The position numbers and the translations under genes were made by a program. 64,000 nucleotides of DNA, from NCBI RefSeq assembly GCF_000359585.1, contig NZ_APMH01000013.1:1-64000 (forward strand). The letters are read 5' to 3'. Shown piece after piece: positions 16,314 through 27,662 of the stretch (within the stretch, counting starts at the first letter, position 1; each line of letters begins with the position of its first letter). Below the pieces are notes generated by a model that ran no database searches, had not been told where the DNA came from, and saw only the letters and a list, made by a program, of their open reading frames with translations. Origin of the DNA: Clostridium tyrobutyricum DSM 2637 = ATCC 25755 = JCM 11008 (lineage in GTDB: Bacteria; Bacillota; Clostridia; Clostridiales; Clostridiaceae).

Positions 16314-16408
16314 TGGCATAAAATAAAGGATTTTATCATTTTTTATAGAATAGTATATAGGATAATAAACCTTTAACATTTCCTTTGATGAGAGGAGAGA
16401 ATTCTAAA

Positions 16409-17080
16409 TTGAATATATCTGTAGCAATAGATGGACCAGCAGCTGCGGGAAAAAGTACTATAGCTAGTTTAATAGCTAAAAAATTTGAACTTATGTACAT
16501 AAATACAGGGTCTATGTATAGAGCAATTACATTAATATGTATGAAAAATAATATTCCATATCAAAATGTAGAGAAAGTAGTTAGTATTATCAAAAATTTA
16601 GATATGTATTTTAATAATAATAGATTGATAATTAATGGAAAAGATATAGAAGATGAAATAAGAAGCTTAGATGTAACTAATAATGTATCAAATTATGCTG
16701 CTATTAGAGAAGTAAGAGATATCCTTGTATCTATCCAGAAAAATATGGCATATAAATATAATGTGGTTATGGATGGAAGAGATATAGGTACTGTAGTTTT
16801 GAAAAATTCTCCATTGAAATTTTTTTTAACAGCAACTGCAGAAGCTAGAGCCAGGAGAAGATATAATGAATTAAACAAAAATGGCATTTTAGTAGAATAT
16901 AATGACATATTAAATGATATACTAAAAAGAGATTATATAGATTCAAACAGAAAGGAATCACCATTAAAAAGAGCTGATGATTCTATAGAAATAGATTCAT
17001 CTGATCTCTCAATTGAGGAAGTTGTGAATATCATATCAAATCATATAAAAGAATACATAGCAAGTTTATGTAGCAATTAA
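16409..17080 (+). CDS. cmk: Cytidylate kinase
   Basis: Phosphorylates CMP and dCMP with ATP. The 223-aa protein has the Walker A loop GPAAAGKST at residue 9, the NMP-binding NTGSMYRA, the insertion domain and DGRDIGTVV. Start choice: the frame opens at TTG 16385, but TTG 16409 has AGGAGAG 9 bases upstream and gives the usual N-terminus just before VAIDGPAAAGKS. ispH-rpsA follows after 9 bp, so the two are cotranscribed. Confidence 0.95.
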   Translation: MNISVAIDGPAAAGKSTIASLIAKKFELMYINTGSMYRAITLICMKNNIPYQNVEKVVSIIKNLDMYFNNNRLIINGKDIEDEIRSLDVTNNVSNYAAIREVRDILVSIQKNMAYKYNVVMDGRDIGTVVLKNSPLKFFLTATAEARARRRYNELNKNGILVEYNDILNDILKRDYIDSNRKESPLKRADDSIEIDSSDLSIEEVVNIISNHIKEYIASLCSN

Positions 17081-17089
17081 GGTGATAAA

Positions 17090-19006
17090 ATGAAAGTCAT
17101 ATTAGCAGATAATGCTGGATTTTGCTTTGGAGTAAAAAGAGCTGTAGATGAAGTATTAAACGCAAAGAATAAATATGAAAATAATAATATTTATACTTTA
17201 GGTCCTTTAATTCATAACAATGATGTAGTAAATAAGTTAAAGGGTAAAAATATATATCCCATAAAATTAGAGGACATAAACAATTTAGACAAAAATGATG
17301 TACTTATAATACGTTCTCATGGAGTACCAAAGGACATATTCGATTCTTTATGTAAGAAGGGAATAACAGTAATTAACGCTACTTGTCCATATGTATTAAA
17401 TATACAGCAGAAGGTTCAAAAATATAGTAAATTGGGTTATTCTATACTTATAGTTGGAGACAGAAATCATCCTGAAGTTATAGGAATAAATGGATGGTGT
17501 GAAAATACTGCCATCATATCAAAAAATGGAATGGATTTAATAGATATTCCAAATAGAGTTTGTGTAGTTTCACAAACTACAGAGAAACAAATGAACTTTG
17601 AGAAAGTATTAAATGTAGTTATAAAGAATTGTAAGGAATTTATAGCATTTAATACTATATGCAGTGCTACAGAAGCAAGACAGAAGTCTGTAGAATTATT
17701 GTCAAAGAAAGTTGATATGATGGTAGTTATAGGTGGAAAAAATAGTTCTAATACTACTAAGCTGTATGAGATATGTAAAATCAATTGTAATAATACAATA
17801 CACGTTGAAAATTCAGGAGAAATACCTGATAATATAATTCATTCAAAGAAAGTAAAAATTATAGGTGTTACAGCAGGAGCTTCAACACCAGATTGGATAA
17901 TAAAGGAGGCAATTTTAAAAATGAGTGATGACAAAAATCTAGAATCAAATGAACAGTTATCTTATATGGATGCAAATGATAAACAGATAATATTAGGTGA
18001 AAAGGTAACAGGAAAAGTAATATCTGTAAATGAAAAAGAGGTATTTTTAAATATAGGATATAAGTCAGATGGAATATTACCTAAATCAGAAGTTACAAAA
18101 GCTGAAAATCAAGATTTAGAGCAATTGATTCAACCTGGAGATGAATTGGAAGTAAAGGTAATAAGAAGACAAAATGAAGATGGTTATGTAGTTTTATCAA
18201 AGTTAGAGCTTGAAAGAGAAAATGCATATAAAGAGTTAAAAGAGGCAAGTGAAAACAATGAAATATTAAAAGTAAAAATAAAAGAAGCTGTAAAAGGTGG
18301 TCTTGTTGCAAACTATAAAGGTGCAAGAGTATTTATACCTGCATCTCATGTAGAATTGTATCATGTTAATGATCTTTCAATATATGCAGACAAGGAATTA
18401 GATATAAACATAATAGAATTTAAATCAGAAAGAAAAGGTACTAGAGTTGTAGGATCAAGAAGAGATATATTGAGAAAAGAAAAAGAAAAACAGGAAGAAT
18501 CTACATGGAATACCCTTGAAAAAGATAGTACTGTAGAAGGAGAAGTTAAGAGATTGACTAATTTTGGTGCATTTGTAGATGTACAAGGAGTAGATGGACT
18601 TTTGCATGTTTCTGAATTGTCATGGGGAAGAGTTTCTAAACCTAGTGATATTCTAAAGGCCGGTGACAAGGTAAAAGTTTATATACTTGATGTAGATAAA
18701 GAAAAGAAAAAATTATCACTTTCAATTAAAAAACTTCAGGAGAATCCTTGGACAAATGCAGATATAAAATATCCAGTTGGTAGTGTAGTTTTAGGAAAAG
18801 TTGTTAGGTTTGCAAGTTTTGGTGCATTTGTAGAATTGGAACCTGGTGTTGATGCACTGGTTCACATATCGCAGATAAGTCATAAAAGAATAGAGAAACC
18901 AGAAGATGTTCTGGAAGTCGGCCAAGAAGTAAAATCAAAGATATTGGAAGTAAACAAAGATGATGAAAAAATAGCATTGAGTATAAAAGAAGTAGATGAG
19001 CTTTAA
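17090..19006 (+). CDS. ispH: IspH - ribosomal protein S1 fusion
   Basis: A bifunctional 638-aa protein. Residues 1-280 are 4-hydroxy-3-methylbut-2-enyl diphosphate reductase, the last MEP-pathway step, with the three [4Fe-4S] cysteines (NAGFCFG, NATCPYV, NTICSAT) and its HGxP loop. Residues 295-638 hold four S1 RNA-binding domains, as in ribosomal protein S1 or RpsA-like translation factors; domains 3 and 4 are the best conserved (TNFGAFVDV, ASFGAFVEL). The fusion is usual in clostridia. There is no separate rpsA in the window. AAGGTGATAAAATG marks the start. Confidence 0.95.
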   Translation: MKVILADNAGFCFGVKRAVDEVLNAKNKYENNNIYTLGPLIHNNDVVNKLKGKNIYPIKLEDINNLDKNDVLIIRSHGVPKDIFDSLCKKGITVINATCPYVLNIQQKVQKYSKLGYSILIVGDRNHPEVIGINGWCENTAIISKNGMDLIDIPNRVCVVSQTTEKQMNFEKVLNVVIKNCKEFIAFNTICSATEARQKSVELLSKKVDMMVVIGGKNSSNTTKLYEICKINCNNTIHVENSGEIPDNIIHSKKVKIIGVTAGASTPDWIIKEAILKMSDDKNLESNEQLSYMDANDKQIILGEKVTGKVISVNEKEVFLNIGYKSDGILPKSEVTKAENQDLEQLIQPGDELEVKVIRRQNEDGYVVLSKLELERENAYKELKEASENNEILKVKIKEAVKGGLVANYKGARVFIPASHVELYHVNDLSIYADKELDINIIEFKSERKGTRVVGSRRDILRKEKEKQEESTWNTLEKDSTVEGEVKRLTNFGAFVDVQGVDGLLHVSELSWGRVSKPSDILKAGDKVKVYILDVDKEKKKLSLSIKKLQENPWTNADIKYPVGSVVLGKVVRFASFGAFVELEPGVDALVHISQISHKRIEKPEDVLEVGQEVKSKILEVNKDDEKIALSIKEVDEL

Positions 19007-19038
19007 TTTTACAATTATATTTATAAGATAATTTAGGT

Positions 19039-19086
19039 AAAATGCGTGTAGATATAAATACATTATTGGTGCACGCATTTTTTATA
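19039..19086 (+). terminator. Terminator after ispH-rpsA
   Basis: AAAATGCGTG (19039-19048) pairs with CACGCATTTT (19072-19081) and is followed by a T-run. Confidence 0.85.
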
Positions 19087-19113
19087 TAAAGTTATATTTA
19101 TGGGGAATAGCAT

Positions 19114-19980
19114 ATGTATGAGTGTGTAGGATTAGTAAAAAAAAATTTAAGCTATTTTAAAAAATTAAATGATAAAAGAACTTTATTTAATCCATTAAAT
19201 AAAGATTTTTTTGAGAATTATTATAATTATAATTTTGCAAAACAAATTCTAATGAGAAGAAAAATAAAACTTATAAAAAGTAATTTAAATTATATAGGAT
19301 ATATATGGACTGATATTATAGATAAAAAAATATGTTATATAAATTCTATGAACATTATAAGTAGTAGTGATAAGGATTATTCATCATATAAATATCTAAT
19401 AAACTTTGTAAAAAAAAATTTACATATGATTTATATGTGCCAAAAAAAAAATAATAATTTTGAAATATTAACATCAATAGGTTTTAATAAAAAAGAGGGA
19501 ACTTTGATCTTCAATATGGAACTTCATAATGACATTTCTACAATTATTAAAAACAATATAAATTTTCATGTCCTTAAAAGGGGTGTAGATGAACAAATAC
19601 GCTGCGATATACAAAATAAGGTTTTTGAAGATGAAGGAAGAATACCTCTAACTTTAGAAGATATATATTATGATGAACTTCAAAATTATTATTATGATAA
19701 TGGTGCCATTTTTATAAAAAAGGATAAAGAATATATAGGATATGGTCAAATTATAATAGAAAATAAAACGACTCCTGTAGTAGTTAACTTTGGAATAATA
19801 AAAAAATATAGAGGAAATGGATACAGTAAACTTCTTTTAACATATTTAATTAAAATAAGCTATTTAAAAGGTTTCCAAAATATAAAAATAAAAGTTAAAA
19901 GTTCTAATTATATAGCAGTTAATTTATATAAATCAATGGGATTTAAAATACAAAATGAAATATATAATTGGGAACTTTAA
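19114..19980 (+). CDS. GNAT-family N-acetyltransferase, two-domain
   Basis: The 288-aa protein has a clear GNAT domain in the C-terminal half: a beta-strand with VVNFGIIKKYRGNGYSKLLL, the acetyl-CoA pyrophosphate loop (R/Q-x-x-G-x-G) near residue 237, followed by a helix and NLYKSMGF, the usual last motif. Residues 1-150 resemble a degenerate first GNAT-like unit without the loop. The acceptor substrate is unknown. Lys/Asn/Tyr content is high. It ends at a bidirectional terminator. Confidence 0.82.
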   Translation: MYECVGLVKKNLSYFKKLNDKRTLFNPLNKDFFENYYNYNFAKQILMRRKIKLIKSNLNYIGYIWTDIIDKKICYINSMNIISSSDKDYSSYKYLINFVKKNLHMIYMCQKKNNNFEILTSIGFNKKEGTLIFNMELHNDISTIIKNNINFHVLKRGVDEQIRCDIQNKVFEDEGRIPLTLEDIYYDELQNYYYDNGAIFIKKDKEYIGYGQIIIENKTTPVVVNFGIIKKYRGNGYSKLLLTYLIKISYLKGFQNIKIKVKSSNYIAVNLYKSMGFKIQNEIYNWEL

Positions 19981-20003
19981 TAATGATTATATAAGTAACT
20001 TAT

Positions 20004-20041
20004 AGAGTATACTAAATGAATTTTTGAATTTAATATACTCT
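20004..20041. terminator. Bidirectional terminator
   Basis: AGAGTATA (20004-20011) pairs with TATACTCT (20034-20041), with a further AAAT/ATTT pairing inside; it separates the convergent genes at 19114 and 20052. Confidence 0.7.
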
Positions 20042-20051
20042 AATTTTCGAA

Positions 20052-20210
20052 TTAATATTTTATAATATTTTCTGTGGGTATATGAATAGATTTTAATTCA
20101 AATATACTTGAGGATTTTATTTGTTTAAAATAGGATCTATCACATATGCAATTAGCTCTTAGTTTATTAATACTTTCTTTTGAATTTCCTATGTCTTTTA
20201 TATCGTACAT
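20052..20210 (-). CDS. Small hypothetical protein (52 aa)
   Basis: Not recognised. It begins MYDIKDIGNSKESINKLR and has a CIC motif at residues 21-23, with a basic, Ser/Ile-rich C-terminal half. Evidence for a gene is the strong AAGGAGG site 8 bases before ATG 20210 and a terminator just past the stop. The ribosome site lies in a short hairpin (AAACCT with AGGTTT), so translation may be regulated. It is convergent with the GNAT gene and divergent from miaB. Confidence 0.6.
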   Translation of the reverse strand: MYDIKDIGNSKESINKLRANCICDRSYFKQIKSSSIFELKSIHIPTENIIKY

Positions 20211-20287
20211 ATTAAAAACCTCCTTAGAAAAAGGTTTCCCTGAAATAATAATTTTTATACAAGATGTATTATACTTATAAAATAGAC

Positions 20288-20329
20288 GTAATATTTATTA
20301 TGTAAATTAAAGATAAAAGTAAAATAAAC
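20288..20329 (+). repeat. Dispersed AT palindrome element, copy 2
   Basis: GTAATATTTATTATGTAAA followed by TTAAAGATAAAAGTAAAATAAAC, matching copies 3 and 4 in reverse orientation. It lies about 97 bp before miaB, a placement similar to copy 1. Confidence 0.65.
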
Positions 20330-20425
20330 AACAAAGTTATAAATTATATAATATTTACACTTATACTTATTAACGATATAATTGTATAGTAAAAATACTA
20401 CAAATATAAGCATTGGAGATTTAAA

Positions 20426-21748
20426 ATGAATACAAAAAATTTTTTTATAGAAACATGGGGATGTCAGATGAATGAAGAGGATTCTGAAAAACTATCCGGT
20501 ATGCTTAAAAGTATAGGATATACAAAAACGACACAAAAAGATACAGCCGATATTATAATATTTAATACATGTTGTGTCAGGGAAAATGCAGAACTCAAAG
20601 TATATGGCAACTTGGGAATGCTTAGAAAATTAAAAAAGAATAATCCTGAACTTATAATAGCTGTGTGCGGATGCATGATGCAGCAAAAAAATATGGCAAA
20701 AGATATAATAAAGAGATTTCCTTTTGTAGATATAATATTTGGTACTCACAATGCCTATAAGTTTCCTGAATACTTAAATAGAGTAAGATATGGAGAAAAA
20801 TCTATAATTGAAATACAAAACAAAGAAGATGGAATTGTAGAAGGAATACCTATAGACAGAGAAAGTAATATTAAGGGATTTGTAACTATAATGTATGGTT
20901 GTAATAATTTTTGTACCTATTGTATAGTACCTTACGTTAGAGGAAGAGAGAGAAGCAGATTACCTGAAAATATAGAAAATGAAATAAAATCCATGGTAGA
21001 AAAAGGTTATAAAGAAATAACTTTACTTGGTCAAAATGTAAACTCATACGGCAAAAATCTTAATCCAAAGGTAAGTTTTGCACAATTATTGAGAAGAATT
21101 AATAATATAGATGGCATTGAAAGAATAAGGTTTATGACTCCACATCCTAAAGATTTTACAGATGATGTAATAGAAGCCATAAAACAATGTGATAAAATAT
21201 GTGAACATATTCATCTTCCAGTACAATCAGGTTCTACTCGCATTTTGAAGAAAATGAATAGAAATTACTCAAAAGAACAATATTTAAAGGTGGTAGACAA
21301 AATAAAAAGGTCCATTCCCAATGTGGCTATAACTACAGATATAATTGTAGGATTTCCTGGAGAAACTGAATTGGATTTTGAAGAAACTTTGGATTTGGCA
21401 AAAAAAGTACAATATGATTCTGCATTTACTTTTATATATTCAAAGAGAAAAGGTACACCTGCTGATGAAATGGGAGAACAGATATCAGATGATATAAAAC
21501 ATGAAAGATTCAATCGATTGGTTGATGTAATAAACAACTCCTCTGCTAAAAACAATAAACTTTATTTGGGAAAATCAGAAGAAGTTCTTGTAGAAGGCTT
21601 GAGTAAAAATGACAACACTAAATTAATGGGAAGAACTAGAACAGGCAAACTAGTTAATTTTTTAGGAAACAGTGATAATATAGGCAAGTTGACTAATGTA
21701 CATATAAACAGTACAAATTCATTTTCACTTTCTGGAGAAGAAGTATAA
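20426..21748 (+). CDS. miaB: tRNA-2-methylthio-N6-dimethylallyladenosine synthase
   Basis: A radical-SAM methylthiotransferase that adds the ms2 group to i6A37 of tRNA, acting after MiaA. The 440-aa protein has an N-terminal UPF0004 domain with cluster cysteines ([22 protein letters not shown]), the radical-SAM CxxxCxxC ([16 protein letters not shown]) and a C-terminal TRAM domain (about 375-440). It heads the miaB-mutS-mutL-miaA-hfq run; mutS begins 30 bp later. Confidence 0.97.
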   Translation: MNTKNFFIETWGCQMNEEDSEKLSGMLKSIGYTKTTQKDTADIIIFNTCCVRENAELKVYGNLGMLRKLKKNNPELIIAVCGCMMQQKNMAKDIIKRFPFVDIIFGTHNAYKFPEYLNRVRYGEKSIIEIQNKEDGIVEGIPIDRESNIKGFVTIMYGCNNFCTYCIVPYVRGRERSRLPENIENEIKSMVEKGYKEITLLGQNVNSYGKNLNPKVSFAQLLRRINNIDGIERIRFMTPHPKDFTDDVIEAIKQCDKICEHIHLPVQSGSTRILKKMNRNYSKEQYLKVVDKIKRSIPNVAITTDIIVGFPGETELDFEETLDLAKKVQYDSAFTFIYSKRKGTPADEMGEQISDDIKHERFNRLVDVINNSSAKNNKLYLGKSEEVLVEGLSKNDNTKLMGRTRTGKLVNFLGNSDNIGKLTNVHINSTNSFSLSGEEV

Positions 21749-21778
21749 TAAAATTTTATATTTTAAGGGGGAATAATA

Positions 21779-24388
21779 ATGTCATTAACTCCTATGATGC
21801 AGCAGTACTTAGAGGTAAAAGATCAATATAAAGACTGTATATTATTTTTCAGGTTGGGAGATTTTTATGAGATGTTTTTTGAAGATGCCAAAACAGCTTC
21901 AAAAGAACTGGAATTAGTACTGACAGGAAGAGATTGCGGACTTAGAGAAAGAGCCCCTATGTGTGGTATACCTTATCATGCTGCAGAAAATTATATAGGC
22001 AGACTTATAAATAAAGGATATAAAATAGCCATATGTGAGCAGTTAGAAGATCCATCTGAGGCAAAAGGAATAGTAAAAAGGGGAATTATAAAGGTTATAA
22101 CTCCAGGTACATATACTAACTCTTCATTTCTAAATGAAAATCAAAATAATTATATAGCAAGTTTTTATATAAATTCAGAAAATAATACATTTTCCATATG
22201 TTTTTCAGATGTATCTACTGGAGAATTTAACTGTACGGAAGCAACCTTAAATATATCAACTGTTTTAGATGAAATATCAAAATACAATCCTAAAGAAATA
22301 TTAATACAAAAAGAGATTGACGTTAAACTATATAGTAGAATAAAAGAAGTATTTAGTTTATCTATTACTAAATTAGGAAAAGATTATTTTTCTTACGAAG
22401 ATTCACTTGAAATTTTAAATAACCAATTTATTGATTTGTCAGTTAAAGATTATAGTAAAACTACAATAATCTGCTGTGGATCACTTTTAAAATACATAAT
22501 AGATACTCAAAAAACATCTCTTTCACATATAAATAAACTTAATTATTATAATATAATTGACTATATGTTCATAGATGCAAATTCAAGAATGAATTTAGAA
22601 CTTACTGAAAGTTTAAAAGAAAAAAGAAAAAAGGGATCACTTTTATGGATACTTGATAAAACAAATACGGCGATGGGTGGAAGACAAATTAGAAAATGGG
22701 TAGAACAACCTCTCATAAACAAAAAAGAAATAGAGAAAAGACTTAATTCGGTAGAAGAACTTTTAAATAATATATCTATACATGAAGATTTAAAGGATTC
22801 ATTAAAGAATATATATGATATAGAAAGATTAGTTGGTAAGATATCTTCTAAAAGTGTAAATGCAAAAGAGTTAATTTCACTAAAAAAATCTATAGAAAAA
22901 ATACCTTCTGTGAAATCTATAATATCCAATTTTAAAAGTCCGCTTCTTTCAGATATGTATAAAAATCTAGATGAACTAACTGACATTTATAGTCTTTTGG
23001 ATAAAGCTATTTCAGAAGAACCTCCGATATCAGTAAAAGAAGGTAACCTAATAAAAAAGGGATTTAATGATCAAATAGATCAACTTAAAGATATTAAATC
23101 CAATGGCAAAAAATGGCTGGCATCACTTGAAAACGAGGAAAAACAGAAAACTGGAATAAAATCTTTAAAGATAGGCTATAACAAAGTTTTTGGATATTAT
23201 ATTGAAGTAACTAAAAGTAATTTAGACTTAATACCGACTGAAAGATATATAAGAAAGCAGACACTTACAAATTCAGAGAGATATATAACTCCAGAACTCA
23301 AAGCTATGGAAGATAAAATATTAACTGCCGAAGATAAACTTATAAGTCTTGAATATACTATTTTTGTAAGTGTCAGAGAAAAGATAGAAGAACAGACAGA
23401 TAGAATGCAAAATACCGCAAGAATAATAGCAGAACTTGATTGCTTAAGTTCTCTTGCATCAGTAGCATTAGAAAATGATTATTGTAAGCCGCAGATAACT
23501 TCGTCAGATGAACTCTCCATAAATGATGGAAGACATCCTGTAGTTGAAAGGATGATTGAAAATGGAAATTTTGTATCCAATGATATAAATATGGATACAA
23601 ATGATAATCAACTGTTACTTATAACAGGTCCTAATATGGCAGGTAAATCTACATATATGAGACAAACAGCTCTTATTGTGATAATGGCGCAAATAGGAAG
23701 TTTCATACCCGCTAAAAGTGCAAAAATATCTATTTGTGATAAGATATTCACAAGAATAGGGGCTTCGGATGATTTAGCATCAGGAAAAAGTACTTTTATG
23801 GTAGAAATGTGGGAAGTATCCAACATACTTAAAAATGCAACTCCTAAGAGTCTTGTGCTTCTAGATGAAGTTGGCAGGGGAACTAGTACATATGATGGAT
23901 TAAGCATCGCCTGGGCTGTAATAGAGCATATTTGCAATAATACTAAATTAAAATGTAAAACATTATTCGCAACTCATTATCATGAATTAACAAAATTAGA
24001 AAAAACTATACATGGTATTAAAAATTATTCTGTAGCAGTAAAAGAAATGGATGGAGAGGTAATATTTCTTAGAAAGATTATACCTGGTGGTGCAGATCAA
24101 TCCTATGGTATTGAAGTGGCAAAGCTTGCAGGATTACCTGCTAAGGTTATAAATAGGGCTAAAGAAATCTTAAATGACTTGAAAAGTGAAAAACATAGTG
24201 ATAAAAGCGAAATTTGTGTTGACAAGGAAATTAAAGAGAACTATAAACCTACAATGCAAATAAATATAGAAGATTTACAAAAACAAAATATACTAAGAGA
24301 TATAGCTGATATAGATATACTGAATATGACTCCTATGGATGGATTTAATAAGTTATATGATATAATAAAGAAAGTAAAATCCATGTAA
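21779..24388 (+). CDS. mutS: DNA mismatch repair protein MutS
   Basis: Recognises mismatches and small loops in DNA and recruits MutL. The 869-aa protein has the N-terminal mismatch-reading domain with the Phe-x-Glu motif in RLGDFYEMF (residue 26 region), core, lever and clamp domains, and the ATPase with Walker [14 protein letters not shown], Walker [14 protein letters not shown] and the C-terminal helix-turn-helix. Ribosome site AAGGGGGAAT precedes ATG. mutL starts 19 bp downstream. Confidence 0.98.
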   Translation: MSLTPMMQQYLEVKDQYKDCILFFRLGDFYEMFFEDAKTASKELELVLTGRDCGLRERAPMCGIPYHAAENYIGRLINKGYKIAICEQLEDPSEAKGIVKRGIIKVITPGTYTNSSFLNENQNNYIASFYINSENNTFSICFSDVSTGEFNCTEATLNISTVLDEISKYNPKEILIQKEIDVKLYSRIKEVFSLSITKLGKDYFSYEDSLEILNNQFIDLSVKDYSKTTIICCGSLLKYIIDTQKTSLSHINKLNYYNIIDYMFIDANSRMNLELTESLKEKRKKGSLLWILDKTNTAMGGRQIRKWVEQPLINKKEIEKRLNSVEELLNNISIHEDLKDSLKNIYDIERLVGKISSKSVNAKELISLKKSIEKIPSVKSIISNFKSPLLSDMYKNLDELTDIYSLLDKAISEEPPISVKEGNLIKKGFNDQIDQLKDIKSNGKKWLASLENEEKQKTGIKSLKIGYNKVFGYYIEVTKSNLDLIPTERYIRKQTLTNSERYITPELKAMEDKILTAEDKLISLEYTIFVSVREKIEEQTDRMQNTARIIAELDCLSSLASVALENDYCKPQITSSDELSINDGRHPVVERMIENGNFVSNDINMDTNDNQLLLITGPNMAGKSTYMRQTALIVIMAQIGSFIPAKSAKISICDKIFTRIGASDDLASGKSTFMVEMWEVSNILKNATPKSLVLLDEVGRGTSTYDGLSIAWAVIEHICNNTKLKCKTLFATHYHELTKLEKTIHGIKNYSVAVKEMDGEVIFLRKIIPGGADQSYGIEVAKLAGLPAKVINRAKEILNDLKSEKHSDKSEICVDKEIKENYKPTMQINIEDLQKQNILRDIADIDILNMTPMDGFNKLYDIIKKVKSM

Positions 24389-24407
24389 AACAAAGGAATG
24401 ATATATC

Positions 24408-26261
24408 ATGAAAAGAATAAATTTATTGGATATTACAACTTCAAATAAGATTGCTGCTGGAGAAGTGGTTGAAAAACCTTCTTCAGTTGTTAAGGAATTA
24501 GTTGAGAATGCTATAGATTCAGGTGCTAAAAATATAACTATTGAAATATCAGATGGTGGAAAAAAACTTATACGAATAATAGATGATGGATCCGGAATAC
24601 ATCCCGATGATATAAAAAAGGCCTTTCTTCCTCATTCTACTAGTAAAATAAAAAGCATAGAGGATATATCTAAAATAAATACCATGGGATTTAGAGGAGA
24701 GGCACTTGCAAGCATTGCTTCTGTATCAAAAGTAACCCTTAAAAGTAGAATAACAGGATATGACTATGGCAGGAAGATATCTATATATGGTGGAAAATTA
24801 AATAAAATTGAAGATACTGCATGTAATTTAGGAACTACAGTTGAAGTGGAAGATTTATTTTTCAATGTACCTGCAAGGCAAAAATTTTTGAAATCCAGCA
24901 GTAGAGAGACTGCCTACGTTTCAGATATAATTCTAAGATTATCCCTTGCAAATACTGATATTTCTTTTAGGTTGTTTAGCAATGGAAAAAAATCAATTAA
25001 TACTTTTGGTACGGGACATCTTATTGATACTATAAGGTGTCTTTATGGTAAAAATATATATGAAAATATTACACCAATAGAAAAACACAGTGATATAGCT
25101 TCAGTATCTGGATATATAGGTAATTCAGAAATTAGCAGGGGAAGTAGAAATAATCAAAGTATATTTGTGAATAAAAGATATATAAAGGATAAATCCATAA
25201 CAGCAGCTGTAGAAAGAGCCTTTAAATCATTTTTAACTATAAATAAATTTCCCTTTTTTATAATATTTTTAGATATATTTCCTGAATTCATAGATGTAAA
25301 TGTTCATCCATCCAAGTTGGAAATAAAATTTACTGACTCCCGAATGATATTTAAGTTTATATTTGATGCAGTACATGAATCTCTTAGAGAAAGTCTTAAA
25401 GATTCATTTACAATAGATACTGAATATGATTCTGAAAAAGCTAAAATCAGAGAAGAACTAGTTCAATTGCCAATAGATCTAAAACCAGCTGAAGATGCTT
25501 TAGATAAAATTGAGAATTATAAAAATGTAACAAAGGTAAAAGAGCAACCAATACATGCATATAGAGAATCAAATAAAGGATTAGATTATAGCTATAATAA
25601 AATAGATGAAATTCCTGAAGAAGTTTCAAAAGAAGACAGAGAACTAAGTAGAGAAAATTCGGAAACTGTCAAAGAGCCTAAATTTCCCAAACTTAGAATT
25701 ATAGGACAGTTTAATAATACATATATAATAGGAGAGGCATTAAATACACTGTTTTTAATAGATCAACATGCTGCACATGAAAAAATATTATTTGAAAAAT
25801 ATAAAAATGAGATAAAAAATAGTAATGTTATTTCTCAATTATTAATATCCCCTATAGTAATAGAATTAAAAAATTATGACTATTCCTGTTATATAGAAAA
25901 TAAAGATGTATTTAAAAATACAGGATTTAATATAGATATATTTGGTGATAATACAATAAGTATAAGGGAAGTGCCAATAATACTAGGGAAACCAAACATT
26001 AAAAATTTATTTATAGATATACTAGACAATTTAAAAAATATGGGTTCAGGAGAAACATGGGAAGTAAAATATTATCATATTGCTACTATGGCATGTAAAG
26101 CTGCAATAAAAGCACATGATAAATTATCTCAAATTGAAATGGAAGATTTAATCGAAAAATTAAGATATATTGAAGATCCTTTTAATTGTCCACATGGAAG
26201 ACCTACTATAATAAAATTTACAACAACAGATTTAGAAAAGAAATTTAAAAGAATACAGTAA
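24408..26261 (+). CDS. mutL: DNA mismatch repair protein MutL
   Basis: An ATPase that links MutS to strand removal. The 617-aa protein has the GHKL motifs KELVENAIDSGA, DDGSGI, and GFRGEAL in its first 110 residues. The C-terminal dimerisation domain carries the endonuclease motif DQHAAHEKILFE near residue 450, with ATMACKAAIKA and CPHGRPT. So, as in Gram-positives without MutH, it is probably the nicking enzyme. miaA follows after 25 bp with its own GGAGGT. Confidence 0.97.
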   Translation: MKRINLLDITTSNKIAAGEVVEKPSSVVKELVENAIDSGAKNITIEISDGGKKLIRIIDDGSGIHPDDIKKAFLPHSTSKIKSIEDISKINTMGFRGEALASIASVSKVTLKSRITGYDYGRKISIYGGKLNKIEDTACNLGTTVEVEDLFFNVPARQKFLKSSSRETAYVSDIILRLSLANTDISFRLFSNGKKSINTFGTGHLIDTIRCLYGKNIYENITPIEKHSDIASVSGYIGNSEISRGSRNNQSIFVNKRYIKDKSITAAVERAFKSFLTINKFPFFIIFLDIFPEFIDVNVHPSKLEIKFTDSRMIFKFIFDAVHESLRESLKDSFTIDTEYDSEKAKIREELVQLPIDLKPAEDALDKIENYKNVTKVKEQPIHAYRESNKGLDYSYNKIDEIPEEVSKEDRELSRENSETVKEPKFPKLRIIGQFNNTYIIGEALNTLFLIDQHAAHEKILFEKYKNEIKNSNVISQLLISPIVIELKNYDYSCYIENKDVFKNTGFNIDIFGDNTISIREVPIILGKPNIKNLFIDILDNLKNMGSGETWEVKYYHIATMACKAAIKAHDKLSQIEMEDLIEKLRYIEDPFNCPHGRPTIIKFTTTDLEKKFKRIQ

Positions 26262-26286
26262 TATTAATTAAACCTATGGAGGTAAA

Positions 26287-27234
26287 ATGAAAGATTTGTT
26301 TATACTGGCAGGGCCTACAGCTGTAGGAAAAACTGATATATCGATAAAACTGGCAAAAAAATTAAATGGTGAGATAATATCTGCAGATTCTATGCAGATT
26401 TATAAATATATGGACATAGGATCAGCTAAAATTACAAAATCAGAAATGTGTGGAATTAACCATCATATGATTGATATAGTTGAACCAGACGAAAGCTTCA
26501 ATGTATCAAAATATAAAAATATTGCCTTGAATTGTATACAGAAAATATATAATAATAAAAAACTTCCTATGCTTGTAGGAGGAACAGGACTTTATATAAA
26601 TTCTCTCATATTCAATTATAATTTTACTGAAGCAAAAGTTGATGAAAATTATAGAAAACATCTGGAATGTCTAGCTAATGAAAAGGGAAAGGATTATGTT
26701 CACAGTCTTTTAAAAGAAGTAGATGGAGATTCATATGAAAAATTATATCCAAATGACTTGAAGAGAGTAATAAGAGCTCTTGAGGTTTATAAACTTACTG
26801 GTAAACCTATAGGAAAATTCAATAAAAATACAAATCAATATGATATTCCTTTTAAAATATATTATTTTGTATTGAATATGGACAGAGATAAACTCTATGA
26901 AAAAATAAACAGGCGTGTAGATATAATGATGTCAAATGGATTAATAGATGAGGTAAAAAAGTTAAAATCAATGGGATATGATATGTCCATACAATCCATG
27001 AAGGGAATTGGATATAAGGAAATCTTAAATTATCTAGATGGAAAAATGTCTTTAGATTCTACTGTTGACCTAATCAAAAAAAATAGTAGACATTATGCTA
27101 AAAGACAACTTACATGGTTTAGAAAAGATACTAGAGTAAACTGGGTAAATAAAGATGAATTTAAAAATGATGATGCTGTAATAGATTATATAATCAATAA
27201 ATTTGCTACTATATCAAACTTGTATAAAAGTTAA
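26287..27234 (+). CDS. miaA: tRNA dimethylallyltransferase
   Basis: Transfers the dimethylallyl group to A37 of tRNAs reading UNN codons; MiaB (20.4 kb) modifies the product further. The 315-aa protein has the P-loop [11 protein letters not shown], the DSMQIY motif, [10 protein letters not shown] and the RR-rich [15 protein letters not shown] near residue 266. Start ATG 26287 follows GGAGGTAAA. It is the fourth gene of the miaB cluster; dimethylallyl diphosphate comes from the IspH pathway encoded at 17.1 kb. Confidence 0.97.
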   Translation: MKDLFILAGPTAVGKTDISIKLAKKLNGEIISADSMQIYKYMDIGSAKITKSEMCGINHHMIDIVEPDESFNVSKYKNIALNCIQKIYNNKKLPMLVGGTGLYINSLIFNYNFTEAKVDENYRKHLECLANEKGKDYVHSLLKEVDGDSYEKLYPNDLKRVIRALEVYKLTGKPIGKFNKNTNQYDIPFKIYYFVLNMDRDKLYEKINRRVDIMMSNGLIDEVKKLKSMGYDMSIQSMKGIGYKEILNYLDGKMSLDSTVDLIKKNSRHYAKRQLTWFRKDTRVNWVNKDEFKNDDAVIDYIINKFATISNLYKS

Positions 27235-27343
27235 ATACTGGTATAATATAATTATATTATTTGTAAAGAGTTTCAAAATTCTTGAAGGAATTTTGTTATA
27301 TTCATAGAATTATATATATATAAGCAACGGAGGGAGAAAAAAT

Positions 27344-27586
27344 ATGAGCAAGCCAATAAATAATTTGCAGGATATATTTTTAAATGGAGCAAGAAAAAAT
27401 AGAGCTTCAGTAATAATATACTTGACCAACGGTTTTCAAATCAAAGGAAATGTAAAGGGCTTTGATAATTTTACGGTTATATTGGATTCGGATGGCAAAC
27501 AACTTATGATATATAAACATGCCATTTCAACTATTACACCTTTAAAACCAATTTTATTCAACAACATACAAGATGGTGAAGTATAA
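27344..27586 (+). CDS. hfq: RNA-binding protein Hfq
   Basis: An Sm-like RNA chaperone (80 aa). The Sm1 motif region ([26 protein letters not shown]) and the Sm2 segment ([10 protein letters not shown], the counterpart of E. coli YKHAISTVVP) are both present. GGAGGGAG precedes the ATG. It follows miaA by 109 bp, the usual order in many bacteria, and ends at its own terminator. It could serve the small structured RNAs suggested at 1.4-3.2 kb; that is speculation. Confidence 0.97.
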   Translation: MSKPINNLQDIFLNGARKNRASVIIYLTNGFQIKGNVKGFDNFTVILDSDGKQLMIYKHAISTITPLKPILFNNIQDGEV

Positions 27587-27587
27587 G

Positions 27588-27618
27588 AAGGGGTGGGCAA
27601 TTGCCTATTCCTTTTTTA
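27588..27618 (+). terminator. Terminator after hfq
   Basis: AAGGGGTGGGC (27588-27598) pairs with GCCTATTCCTT (27603-27613) using G-U pairs, followed by TTTT. It starts at the third base past the stop codon. Confidence 0.8.
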
Positions 27619-27662
27619 TATGTTACTATAATATTTGATTTATAAATTTGGAGGTAATAAAT

